64,000 bases of DNA from an uncultured Lachnospiraceae bacterium (GCA_905209075.1 CAJLRL010000008.1:26371-90370); one strand, 5' to 3'; positions 43,476-50,921 are shown, counted from the stretch's first letter. The notes: generated from the letters alone by a model not told the origin. Numbers and translations are program-made.

Positions 43476-43745
43476 TCACTCTCCTTCCCCCTTCATCCTG
43501 TCCAGCAACGTTTCCGCCTGCAGCACTGCAGTCTTCATTTCTGTTGCATCTACACCAAGCTCTCTTATCTTCTCTTCCAGTGGTACCGGCTCATGGTCTT
43601 TCTTGGGGTACTGCTGATATATGCTCTCTGTAGCATGGAGTCCGTACCGGTAAAAGCATTTCACCGCCAACTCCGGTGTGATGATTCCTTTTCCTGTTAC
43701 AGTGCATTTACTCTTGTCTCTGTAAGTAAAAAATATTTTCCACAT
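43476..43745 (-). CDS. Small phage protein, unknown
   Basis: 89 residues, start ATG 43745, beta N-terminus then KIRELGVDATEMKTAVLQAETLLDRM. First gene of the early minus-strand operon after the Cro-like gene; operator O2 lies upstream. Function unknown. Confidence 0.55.
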   Translation of the reverse strand: MWKIFFTYRDKSKCTVTGKGIITPELAVKCFYRYGLHATESIYQQYPKKDHEPVPLEEKIRELGVDATEMKTAVLQAETLLDRMKGEGE

Positions 43746-43770
43746 GATCTTTTCCTTTTTATTTCGTTAT

Positions 43771-43787
43771 ATCAAATTTAATTTGAT
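43771..43787. promoter_or_regulatory. Repressor operator O2
   Basis: ATCAAATTTAATTTGAT, the exact complement of the operator at 44028-44044, just downstream of the Cro-like stop and upstream of the first early gene. Confidence 0.75.
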
Positions 43788-43988
43788 TTAATCAGCAAAA
43801 AAAATATAATCTAATGGTATTTTATATATCGCCGCCAATTCTTTCGCTTGTGTAATAGAGGGTTTTGATGTTCCCTTTTCCCAATTAACCAAAGTATTTT
43901 TTGATACACTCATTGCCTTTGCTGCCTCTGTTTGCGTCATTTCAGCATTTACTCTAGCGGCGGCTAAACTTATCTGTAACTTACTCAC
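43788..43988 (-). CDS. XRE/Cro-like phage regulator
   Basis: 66 residues from GTG 43988 (AAAGGAGC upstream). Classic helix-turn-helix: MTQTEAAKAMSVSKNTLVNWEKGTSKPSI then AAIYKIPLDYIF. Divergent from the S24 repressor and flanked by identical operators, as Cro-like genes are. Likely starts the lytic programme. Confidence 0.88.
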   Translation of the reverse strand: MSKLQISLAAARVNAEMTQTEAAKAMSVSKNTLVNWEKGTSKPSITQAKELAAIYKIPLDYIFFAD

Positions 43989-44131
43989 TTACTTATCGCT
44001 CCTTTCCTTTTGTTGTCCTTATAATATATCAAATTAAATTTGATGTCAATACTAAAATCCAATTAATTTTGTTTTTTTGTTGACTGTGATAAAATTTAAT
44101 TGTATTATCAACATATAAGGAGGAAATAAAA
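43989..44131. promoter_or_regulatory. Divergent repressor/Cro switch with operators
   Basis: Minus promoter TTGACA-17-TATTAT has operator O1 ATCAAATTAAATTTGAT (44028-44044) filling its spacer. Plus promoter TTGACT (44080-44085), 17 bp, TATTAT (44103-44108) has a related imperfect site at 44089-44105. A third weak match is at 44057-44073. This is a lambda-type switch: O1 represses Cro-like transcription and the weaker sites may autoregulate the repressor. Confidence 0.8.
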
Positions 44132-44773
44132 ATGGTTAAAGATAAGCAAAAAGCTATTTTTTCAGAAAACCTTAATTCTTATATCGCAAAAAGTGAAAAG
44201 ACACAGCTTGAAATTGCCAAATCAATTGGCGTATCTCCTCAAACCTTTAATACCTGGTGCAAAGGAATAGCCATTCCTCGAATGGGAAAAGTACAAGCTT
44301 TGGCTGATTACTTTAATATAAATAAGTCTGATTTAATAGAAGAAAAGAAATTAAATATAGATACTGTGCCAATAGAATCCGGCTACACTATCCCAGTACT
44401 TGGTCGTGTGGCTGCTGGATATGGGAAAGAAGCTGTTGAGGAAGTGATCGGTCAAATAGAAATCTCTCCTGCTATGGCTTCTAAAGGTGAATTTTTTGGA
44501 TTACTTATTAAAGGCGATTCTATGATACCAACTCTGTATGACGGTGACACCGTTATTGTAGAGAGAACAGATGATGCCGAATCAGGTGATCTTGTCATAG
44601 CTTTGGTTAATGGATCTGATGCAACTTGCAAACGATTACAGAAATATGCAGAAGGAATTGCTCTCATACCACAGAATCCGGTGTATGAGCCTATGCGATT
44701 TACTGAATCTGAAATAGACACTACCCCAGTTAAGATACTAGGTAAGGTCGTTGAAATGAGAAGAAAATTTTAA
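44132..44773 (+). CDS. Phage repressor, XRE helix-turn-helix plus S24 peptidase domain (CI/LexA-like)
   Basis: 213 residues. Residues ~10-65 are a helix-turn-helix (TQLEIAKSIGVSPQTFNTWCKG). The S24 domain has the self-cleavage Ala95-Gly96 in GRVAAGYG, catalytic Ser130 in GDSMIP and Lys167 in ATCKRLQ. RecA-stimulated autocleavage would release the prophage after DNA damage. GGAGG precedes the next gene, which is co-transcribed. Confidence 0.93.
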   Translation: MVKDKQKAIFSENLNSYIAKSEKTQLEIAKSIGVSPQTFNTWCKGIAIPRMGKVQALADYFNINKSDLIEEKKLNIDTVPIESGYTIPVLGRVAAGYGKEAVEEVIGQIEISPAMASKGEFFGLLIKGDSMIPTLYDGDTVIVERTDDAESGDLVIALVNGSDATCKRLQKYAEGIALIPQNPVYEPMRFTESEIDTTPVKILGKVVEMRRKF

Positions 44774-44785
44774 GGAGGTTTACAT

Positions 44786-45796
44786 ATGGGATTACGATTT
44801 AGAAAAAGTGTAAATGTTACAAAGGGTGTTAAACTTAACCTTAATAAAAAAAGTGTAGGCATGACATTGGGTGGAAAGGGTGTTCACTATACCGTTAATT
44901 CCTCTGGTAAAAAGACTACTTCTGTTGGCATTTCTGGCACAGGATTATACTATACTAAAACAACAGGCTCATCCAAGACATCCAACAATCATAATTACTC
45001 TACAAATTCCACTGTTTCCAACAATGATCCACAAAATAATAATGTCATATGCCCCAACTGCGGTTTCAGTAACTCCAACGATTTTATTTATTGTGCCTCA
45101 TGTAATCAAAAACTTCCGGAACACGTTATCATGCACAATAATGTTCCACCAAAGAAAAACCTTAAACCAGTCGCAGCTGTTTTAATAAGTGTATTATGTT
45201 TGTTTTGGATCTTAGCATTGTGTTCTTTTTTCTTTAGTGATGATAATAAAGTCGCTTCCAATACAGAAGCCACAGAGTTAGTTGCAACTGAACCACAATC
45301 TGAAACTGCTGCTACCGAAGTTCCATCGGAAACAACGGCTACCGAGATAACATCCGAAACCGCCGCCACTGAAATAGCATCCGAAAAGGCTACAGAGACT
45401 GAAACAGAAAACTCTGAAGTTCAGGAAAGCAATGACAACTCCTCTACTGAAGTTTCTGCTGATAACTCTGACTCCCAAGTAGAATCAGACAATACCACAG
45501 ATAACCAGTCCGAAGATACTTACGCTGATGCAGATATCTCTGATTCTCAAAGTGAAGAATCATATACCTCCGATTCGAATTCAAGTTCAACTACTGATTA
45601 TGCAGAATCAGATGACTCTGATTCTGCTGCCATATCAGACAACTCCGATCAGGAACAACAAGACATGGTATGGGTCAATGGCACAGGAAAGAAATATCAC
45701 AGACGTTCAGACTGCAGTAATATGAAAAATGCTTATCAGGTAACTGTTGAAGAAGCAGAAAACATGGGAAAAGATCCTTGTAAGAAATGCTACTAA
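44786..45796 (+). CDS. DUF4236 membrane protein with zinc ribbon and Cys-rich C-terminus
   Basis: 336 residues from ATG 44786 behind AAGGAGG, 12 bases after the repressor stop. Residues ~1-57 are a DUF4236 domain (MGLRFRKSVNVTKGVKLN, GISGTGLYYTKT). CPNCGF...CASC is a zinc ribbon (~87-108), followed by a membrane helix (~128-150), ~150 residues of Ser/Thr/Glu/Asp-rich spacer and a C-terminal GKKYHRRSDCSNMKN ... DPCKKC domain found in other surface or nuclease-linked proteins. Co-expression with the repressor implies activity in lysogens. Confidence 0.7.
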   Translation: MGLRFRKSVNVTKGVKLNLNKKSVGMTLGGKGVHYTVNSSGKKTTSVGISGTGLYYTKTTGSSKTSNNHNYSTNSTVSNNDPQNNNVICPNCGFSNSNDFIYCASCNQKLPEHVIMHNNVPPKKNLKPVAAVLISVLCLFWILALCSFFFSDDNKVASNTEATELVATEPQSETAATEVPSETTATEITSETAATEIASEKATETETENSEVQESNDNSSTEVSADNSDSQVESDNTTDNQSEDTYADADISDSQSEESYTSDSNSSSTTDYAESDDSDSAAISDNSDQEQQDMVWVNGTGKKYHRRSDCSNMKNAYQVTVEEAENMGKDPCKKCY

Positions 45797-45812
45797 AATA
45801 TATTGCTTTTGT

Positions 45813-45867
45813 GCTGCCAACACTAAGCGATGTAACCTGTACTCCAAAGAGTATACAGTCCAGACAA
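45813..45867 (-). ncRNA. Degenerate copy of antitoxin-like small RNA (family A, copy 2)
   Basis: 55 bases about 85% identical by eye to 47111-47166, including ATGTAACCTGTACTCC, a CTGTACTC/GAGTATACAG hairpin and CAGACAA. A -10 (TATTAT, minus strand) is present but no -35 is seen. Lies just upstream of the type I toxin promoter. Confidence 0.45.
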
Positions 45868-45876
45868 TCAATTTAA

Positions 45877-45948
45877 TATAATACCCTTAATAAGGTAGTT
45901 GGGGGACGTGCTCTCATCTGATCCGAGCCTGCGGAAAGGATGATCATT
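45877..45948 (+). promoter_or_regulatory. Promoter and leader of the small toxin
   Basis: TATAAT at 45877-45882 with a weak -35. The ~60-base leader (TTAATAAGGTAGTTGGGGGA...) is repeated, inverted, as the leader of the antisense RNA at ~46095-46142. GGAAAGGA is the toxin ribosome site. Confidence 0.55.
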
Positions 45949-46038
45949 ATGGTTTCTTGGAATGACTTATTTACTTTCGTTATCATGCTGATAGCGATAC
46001 TGACCTACATAGATACTCACAGAAAACATAAGAAATAG
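45949..46038 (+). CDS. Type I toxin, holin-like (Hol_Tox type) peptide
   Basis: 29 residues, MVSWNDLFTFVIMLIAILTY then a basic tail ending HRKHKK. A single membrane helix with a charged C-terminus is the layout of holin-like or TxpA/Fst type I toxins. GGAAAGGA lies 8 bases before the ATG. Its stop codon lies in a stem shared with the converging antisense RNA. Confidence 0.72.
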   Translation: MVSWNDLFTFVIMLIAILTYIDTHRKHKK

Positions 46039-46139
46039 CCGTCCTGTCTCTGGAAAAGTAAGGAACGGCTATTCTTATATAACTTATTAACTTATTTGCC
46101 GGATCAGGTGATGTGCACTCACCTACCGACTGCCTTGTT
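46022..46139 (-). ncRNA. Antisense antitoxin RNA candidate
   Basis: Minus-strand promoter TTGACA (46169-46174), 17 bp, TATAAT (46146-46151). The transcript converges on the toxin and would end at the stem AATAGCCGT/ACGGCTATT (46034-46064 region) followed on the minus strand by TTTCTTATGTTTT, overlapping the toxin 3' end. This is the arrangement of txpA/RatA-type modules. Confidence 0.65.
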
Positions 46140-46203
46140 AAGTGTATTATATGACACTTGCGGTTGTTTGTCAATTTCGTGACTTACATATTTATTTTTA
46201 CAT

Positions 46204-46273
46204 ATTAAAAAGATGAGTGCTATATCCGGCAGCCAACATATATGTTGCTGTTCCGAAGGAAACACTCACCTTC
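46204..46273 (-). ncRNA. Small RNA candidate with consensus promoter and terminator
   Basis: TTGACA (46303-46308), 17 bp, TATATT (46280-46285) on the minus strand. The ~70-base transcript has an outer stem GTGAGTG/CACTCA, an inner CAGCAACATATATGTTGGCTG stem and then TCTTTTTA. No ORF. Lies between the toxin module and hicA. Confidence 0.6.
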
Positions 46274-46348
46274 ATTGAAAATATATCATCCTATAATTGA
46301 AATGTCAATATGCCACATGGTATACGATTGCATAAATTTCCTGCATAA

Positions 46349-46377
46349 TTGACACACGTATTAGTACGTGTTATAAT
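46349..46377 (+). promoter_or_regulatory. hicAB promoter with palindromic operator in the spacer
   Basis: TTGACA (46349-46354), 17 bp, TATAAT (46372-46377). ACACGTA-TTAG-TACGTGT (46354-46371) fills the spacer. The HicB antitoxin, which has a DNA-binding domain, is the likely repressor. Confidence 0.82.
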
Positions 46378-46407
46378 AATTTCAGATAAGGAAAGGAGAT
46401 ACTAAAG

Positions 46408-46596
46408 ATGCCAATGACGTCACGAGAGATGATAACGCTTCTCAAGAAAAACGGTTTCGAAATTGTAAGCCAGAATGGTTCTCATATTAAGTTAAAAAAT
46501 ATAGCTTCTGGTCATACCGTAATCGTTCCTTATCACTGCAAAGACCTTAAAAAAGGTATTGAGCAGGCAATATTAAAACAGGCTGGGTTAAAATAA
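46408..46596 (+). CDS. hicA: HicA toxin, mRNA interferase
   Basis: 62 residues, start ATG 46408 behind AAAGGAGA. Double-stranded RNA-binding-like fold with the catalytic His26 in QNGSHIKLKN and HTVIVPYH. Cleaves mRNA when free of HicB. Followed by hicB 30 bases later. Confidence 0.9.
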   Translation: MPMTSREMITLLKKNGFEIVSQNGSHIKLKNIASGHTVIVPYHCKDLKKGIEQAILKQAGLK

Positions 46597-46626
46597 TCCA
46601 GCCTCTGTATCGCAGGAGGTTTTCGT

Positions 46627-47028
46627 ATGAATAAATTATTTTACCCAGCAATATTTCACGTTGCAGATGAAGGTGGTTTTTGGATTACATTTCCAGATCT
46701 TCCTGAATGTATGACGCAAGGTGACAATATGCAAGAAGCTTATGAAATGGCTGCTGACGCTCTTGGTCTTGCGCTTACAAGCCGTGAAGAGGAGAAACAA
46801 GAGATTCCCTCTCCTTCTGATATAAACCATATCAAGCTCAATTCCGATGAATACTGTGTCATAATTGAATTTGATATGCTTGCTTATAAAAAACGAACAA
46901 ACTCAAAAGCTGTGAAAAAGACATTAACTATTCCTGAATGGCTGAATGAAGAAGCAATGACACTTGGTATTAATTTTTCTCAAGTTCTGCAGGAAGCCCT
47001 TATTCAGAAAATCAGAACTAAACTCTAA
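46627..47028 (+). CDS. hicB: HicB antitoxin
   Basis: 133 residues behind GCAGGAGG. N-terminal partial RNase H-like fold (YPAIFHVADEGGFWITFPDLPECMTQGDN, EAYEMAADALGLAL) and a C-terminal ribbon-helix-helix-like end (LTIPEWLNEEAMTLGINFSQVLQEAL). It neutralises HicA and should repress the operon. Confidence 0.9.
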   Translation: MNKLFYPAIFHVADEGGFWITFPDLPECMTQGDNMQEAYEMAADALGLALTSREEEKQEIPSPSDINHIKLNSDEYCVIIEFDMLAYKKRTNSKAVKKTLTIPEWLNEEAMTLGINFSQVLQEALIQKIRTKL

Positions 47029-47093
47029 TCCGCATAAATACACATTTATACTATTAAAAGATATTATTACAGTTCAGCAAATCAGACATTAAT

Positions 47094-47165
47094 AAAAAAA
47101 TCGCCCTGGCGCTACCAACACCAAGGCGATGTAACCTGTACTCCGTAGAGTATAAGTCCCAGACA
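47094..47165 (-). ncRNA. Orphan antitoxin-like small RNA (family A, copy 1)
   Basis: Minus-strand TTGACA (47195-47200), 17 bp, TATAAT (47172-47177). The ~72-base transcript carries the CTCTACGGAG hairpin and ends in ATCGCC/GGCGAT with seven T. Copy 2 is beside the toxin at 45.8 kb. No toxin ORF is visible next to this copy. Remaining bases between hicB and the integrase show nothing else. Confidence 0.65.
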
Positions 47166-47258
47166 AGACATATTATACCCTGCGGAGCACCATCTGTCAA
47201 AGATTGGTGTTATTTTTGTACCCTTTTTTTCATACATTTACAGAGAGGCAGGTATATT

Positions 47259-48749
47259 ATGGAAAAATTACGAAATGGCGCACTCTATATACGAGTGTCA
47301 ACCGACAAGCAGGAGGAACTTTCTCCTGATGCTCAACGCAGACTGCTGCTTGATTATGCAGCCAAAAACAATATCATACTGTCAAACGAATACATATTTG
47401 AGGAAGACGGCATAAGCGGACGTAAGGCAGATAAACGTCCAAACTTTCAGCGCATGATCGGACTGGCCAAATCCAAGGAACATCCTTTTGATGTGATCCT
47501 TGTGTGGAAGTTCTCACGATTTGCCCGGAATCAGGAAGAGTCCATTGTATACAAATCTTTGCTCCGAAAGAATAACGTGGAGGTAATAAGTGTGTCTGAA
47601 CCTCTTGTTGATGGTCCTTTTGGTACTCTCATTGAAAGGATCATTGAATGGATGGACGAATACTACTCTATACGGCTTTCCGGGGAAGTTACAAGAGGCA
47701 TGACAGAAAATGCCATGCGTGGAAATTTCCAGTCTTCGCCGCCACTCGGTTATATGGTGCCGGCACACAAAGAAGTTCCGGTTATCGTCGAGCGTGAAGC
47801 CGCTATTGTCCGGCTTATATTTGACATGTACACAGAACAGGGCTACCCTCTGATCGACATAACACGTCAGCTTAATGCTCTTGGATACCGGACCCGTGCC
47901 GGAAATGAGTTCGAAAACCGTGGAATAAAATACATTCTCTCTAATGAAGTATACACTGGAAAAACTGTCTGGAACAAACGTGATTCATCTTCCAGGACAA
48001 AGAGTAAAGACGAATGGATCATAGCGGACGGCTCACATGAGCCTATCATTACACCTGAGCAATTTGAAAAAGCACATAACCGGCTGTCATCCAATTACCG
48101 CCCTAAATATGCCAAGCCATCCGGTGTATGTTCTCACTGGCTCTCCGGCATAGTAAAATGCTCTGCCTGTGGCCGTACTCTCTCTATATCTCTTTCCGGA
48201 GCGAACAGATACGGCAAACGTTACATATACCTGCAGTGTTATGGCTACCTGAAAGGAAAGTGCAATGTGTCTCACCGGATATCCGAAAAAAAGATTGTAC
48301 CTATGGTGCTGGATGCTCTTAGGAGTGCGATCACGGCTGAAGATCTCGCTTTCAATGTCATAGACTCGGAGCAGACTGACAATTCTCCTGCTGCACTTGA
48401 TATTTATCAGAATCAGCTTGATGCTATAGCCAAAAAAGAAAACCGAATCAAAATGGCATATGTTGACGGTATCGATACGCTTGAGGAATATAAAAAGAAT
48501 AAGCAGCTTCTGCAGGAGGAAAGACGTTCGATCGAGGAACGTATCAATTTACTCCCTGCGCCTGCTGCAAAAATGAATGAATCTGCTGCGCTCCGCAGCA
48601 AGATAAAAACAGTATATGACGGACTTCTGGACGACTCTCTATCCATGCAGTCCAAAAATGAATTAATTAAATCGGTTGTCGAAAAAATCGTTTTTAACAA
48701 AAAATCAGAAAATATCGACGTTTACTTCTATACGCTCAAACCCTTGTAA
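47259..48749 (+). CDS. Large serine recombinase (prophage integrase)
   Basis: 496 residues. Catalytic Ser14 in LYIRVSTDKQ, GISGRKADKRPNFQRM and VWKFSRFARN are the resolvase core. A recombinase domain (GYRTRAGNEFENRGIKYILSNEVYTGKTVWNKR) and zinc ribbon (CSACGRTL ... CYGYLKGKC) follow, then a coiled coil (about 385-450). It acts at the GGTCATCCA core; its zinc-ribbon arm should contact the attP dyad. A separate directionality factor would be needed for excision and was not recognised. Confidence 0.95.
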   Translation: MEKLRNGALYIRVSTDKQEELSPDAQRRLLLDYAAKNNIILSNEYIFEEDGISGRKADKRPNFQRMIGLAKSKEHPFDVILVWKFSRFARNQEESIVYKSLLRKNNVEVISVSEPLVDGPFGTLIERIIEWMDEYYSIRLSGEVTRGMTENAMRGNFQSSPPLGYMVPAHKEVPVIVEREAAIVRLIFDMYTEQGYPLIDITRQLNALGYRTRAGNEFENRGIKYILSNEVYTGKTVWNKRDSSSRTKSKDEWIIADGSHEPIITPEQFEKAHNRLSSNYRPKYAKPSGVCSHWLSGIVKCSACGRTLSISLSGANRYGKRYIYLQCYGYLKGKCNVSHRISEKKIVPMVLDALRSAITAEDLAFNVIDSEQTDNSPAALDIYQNQLDAIAKKENRIKMAYVDGIDTLEEYKKNKQLLQEERRSIEERINLLPAPAAKMNESAALRSKIKTVYDGLLDDSLSMQSKNELIKSVVEKIVFNKKSENIDVYFYTLKPL

Positions 48750-48766
48750 ATACTGGGTTTGAGCGT
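48732..48766 (+). terminator. 12-bp stem over the integrase stop codon
   Basis: ACGCTCAAACCC (48732-48743) with GGGTTTGAGCGT (48755-48766), loop of 11 containing the TAA stop. No T-run follows, so it may end transcription weakly, or act as a protein-binding site, 22 bases before the attR core. Confidence 0.5.
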
Positions 48767-48788
48767 GGTGAGTACGCAAACGCAAAAA

Positions 48789-48797
48789 GGTCATCCA
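48789..48797. other. attR core (right attachment site)
   Basis: GGTCATCCA, as at 14415-14423. Left flank is phage (AGTACGCA at 48771-48778), right flank is sleC-like host sequence. Confidence 0.85.
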
Positions 48798-49670
48798 CGT
48801 TGGACAGGATACCTTCTGTCCATCACAATACTGCGTAAGTATCGGTTGTGTTACATTAGGCCGCGAAAGATAGTTTTCAAACATTTCGTTTACTATTTTT
48901 GATATGTTCGTGTATATATTTCTTCCGTATATAAATTTGTGATCGTAAGCTGTGGATGACGTTATATTGAAGTTGTAACCTTTCCCCCGATACCATTCCG
49001 TATAAATACGGTTCAGCGTAAAAGACATTATCGCAAGAACATTAGCTCTGATAGCAGCATCCGGCCATGTAGCATAAATTTCGCTTGATGCGACATTTTT
49101 TATATAATCCCTATATCTGATATAATAATTTTTTGCTGTTGGATCAGTAGGAACTCCATCGTGTACTATAACAAATTCCGGAATAACTACACGGCTTAAT
49201 ACGATCTCACCGGTATCGTTTACAGACTTAACCTCTGCCTCGGGAATTTTTGCCGGGTAATCCCCATAGAGTGTATGAGCCGGGATCACAATATTATCTA
49301 TCGGATTCCCCGGAGCATCAAGAGTCTCCAGCTCTATTTCCTGTATTGAAGTTTCATTTGGAAGTACCTCTACTCCTGAGACCGTAATCTCTCTATAGCC
49401 CTGCGCCGATACCGTAACAGTAACTTCTGAATATGGCTGGGCTTCATTCGGCTCCATAGAGTACTCAAGTGGTGGGGTTTTAACTGTGACCATCTGCGAG
49501 TTTCCAGATTCATCTGTGCCAGCCTCCTCTATATTTCCATCTGGATCTCCTGAAAAACTGATCCTTACAGAAGCTCCGCTTACAGGTGTTCCTAAATTTT
49601 TTTGTCTGATCCGTACCTGTAATTTTCCTTCATCCACAGATTCCTGTTGTAAAATATGCAGATTCTTCAT
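48789..49670 (-). pseudogene. sleC: 5' part of prophage-split spore cortex-lytic enzyme gene (SleC-like)
   Basis: Encodes the first 294 residues: a beta-sandwich pre/pro-like region (VRIRQKNLGTPVSGASVRISF, then PAHTLYGDYPAKIPE and VIPEFVIVHDG) and the start of a SpoIID-like domain (NVASSEIYATWPDAAIRANV, TLNRIYTEWYRGKGYNF, ILTQYCDGQKVSCP). The frame then runs 27 codons into phage DNA to 48705, giving a chimeric tail. The C-terminal partner is at 14034-14423. Known SleC proteins are activated by Csp proteases; none is in the window. Confidence 0.85.
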
Positions 49671-49764
49671 ATATTTACCTATATTGTTTTTTTTATATTA
49701 TGCACATTGCATTAGAAAAATGAATCTACTATAATTAACATATAGTTTTAAAGGAGGTTATCAT

Positions 49765-50271
49765 ATGCATACATTTCAGCAATACCCGGCAGATCTTTTG
49801 AAAATAAACCCATTCACAAAGTTCAGTAAAGAATGGGCTTTAGTCTCTGCAGGTGATAAAACAAAAGCAAATACCATGACTGTTTCATGGGGAGGGACAG
49901 GTGTTCTCTGGGGCAAAAATGTCGTATACATCTTCATCCGTGATTCACGATACACAAAAGAATTTATTGACAATGACGAATTTTTCTCGCTTTCATTTCT
50001 TTCTGAGAAATATCGTGATGCATTAAACTTTTGTGGTTCGCATTCTGGCAGAGATTGTGACAAATTCAAAGAGGCCGGGCTTACAGTTGCACATAAGCAC
50101 AACATTCCGTTCCCTGACGAATCAAATTTTGTACTTTTATGCCGGAAAATGGCTGCTGTACCTATAACCAAAGAAACTTTTACCGACAAAGATATCATGC
50201 CTCGCTGGTATGGTGATAACGATATGCACACAATGTATGTCGGAGAAATAATAGATATGCTTGCAAGATAA
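49765..50271 (+). CDS. Flavin reductase-like domain protein
   Basis: 168 residues from ATG 49765 (AAGGAGG). FMN-binding split barrel: WALVSAGDKTKANTMTVSWGGTGVLWGKNVVYIFIRDSRYT is characteristic of flavin reductase-like proteins in anaerobes. KFNFCGSHSGRD-type loop contains one Cys. Probably a cytoplasmic FMN-dependent oxidoreductase; substrate unknown. Confidence 0.82.
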   Translation: MHTFQQYPADLLKINPFTKFSKEWALVSAGDKTKANTMTVSWGGTGVLWGKNVVYIFIRDSRYTKEFIDNDEFFSLSFLSEKYRDALNFCGSHSGRDCDKFKEAGLTVAHKHNIPFPDESNFVLLCRKMAAVPITKETFTDKDIMPRWYGDNDMHTMYVGEIIDMLAR

Positions 50272-50272
50272 A

Positions 50273-50337
50273 AGGTGTACGCTCTTGTGGTATGTATCCT
50301 ACTACGGATATATATCACATCTGCATACACCTTTTTA
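50273..50337 (+). terminator. Terminator after the flavin reductase
   Basis: GGTGTA (50274-50279) pairs with TACACC (50326-50331); an inner imperfect TATGTATCC/GGATATATA stem lies between; TTTTT follows. Confidence 0.65.
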
Positions 50338-50347
50338 TCTGCACAAA

Positions 50348-50427
50348 CTTCTTATCTGCATACGATTTTAGCTGCATATGCTTCTTATCTGCATACACTC
50401 TTAGCTGCATATGCTTCTTATCTGCAG
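50348..50427. repeat. 33-bp tandem repeats at the ilvN 3' end
   Basis: Units CTTCTTATCTGCATAC... at 50348-50380 and 50381-50413 (31-33 matches by eye) plus a partial third containing the ilvN stop codon. Confidence 0.75.
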
Positions 50428-50921
50428 CCAGTACTTATTGATTCTATAGCAACAGCACCGCCCCGCACAACTGATATGTGCTTGTACTGCGACTTAAGCA
50501 GTGAAATAAGATCATTGTTTCTGTGCTCAGTAAGCTTACTTTCTATGATAACGCTGTCTATATTTTTATCAACAACATCCACTTTAAACACCTGGGCAGT
50601 CTGGAATATATCTGTAATCTCTTCTCTTGTCAGTTTTTCTATCTTTACATAAAGAATTTCTTTCATATGCAATGGTACATCTGTAAGATCTATTACTTTT
50701 ATGACCTCAACCATGCGGTTTAACTGCTTTTTGATCTGTTCGAAAGTTATATCATCACTTGTAACACATATGGTCATCCGTGATATTGTTTCATCCTCCG
50801 TTGTTCCTACTGTAAGCGATTGAAGGTTATAAGATTTTCCAGAAAAAAGTCCTGAAACCTTAGCAAGAACACCAACCTGATTTTCCACATACAGTGCGAT
50901 CCATCTGTTTTTCATTTCCAT
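50418..50921 (-). CDS. ilvN: Acetolactate synthase small (regulatory) subunit
   Basis: 167 residues. ACT domain (LYVENQVGVLAKVSGLFSGKSYNLQSLTVGTTED) then a C-terminal ALS small-subunit domain (EILYVKIEKLTREEITDI ... VIIESKLTEHRNNDLISLL). Confers valine feedback control on IlvB. Thirteen bases after ilvB starts counting downstream in the same transcript order, ilvB then ilvN. Confidence 0.9.
   Translation of the reverse strand: MEMKNRWIALYVENQVGVLAKVSGLFSGKSYNLQSLTVGTTEDETISRMTICVTSDDITFEQIKKQLNRMVEVIKVIDLTDVPLHMKEILYVKIEKLTREEITDIFQTAQVFKVDVVDKNIDSVIIESKLTEHRNNDLISLLKSQYKHISVVRGGAVAIESISTGCR

Larger units (their letters stand above)
14415..48797. mobile_element. Complete-looking siphovirus-type prophage integrated in the sleC-like gene
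   Basis: 34,374 bp between the two core copies. It contains packaging, HK97-type head, siphovirus tail, lysis, replication, repressor and serine integrase modules with no obvious disruption of essential genes. Late and early genes are on the minus strand; repressor, accessory genes and integrase are on the plus strand at the right end. Completeness is judged from gene content only; activity is not known. Confidence 0.92.

Noticed and set aside
48705..48788. Last 27 codons of the 5' sleC frame as host sequence
   Set aside because: They are phage DNA past the core and overlap the integrase 3' end; the host portion stops at the core.
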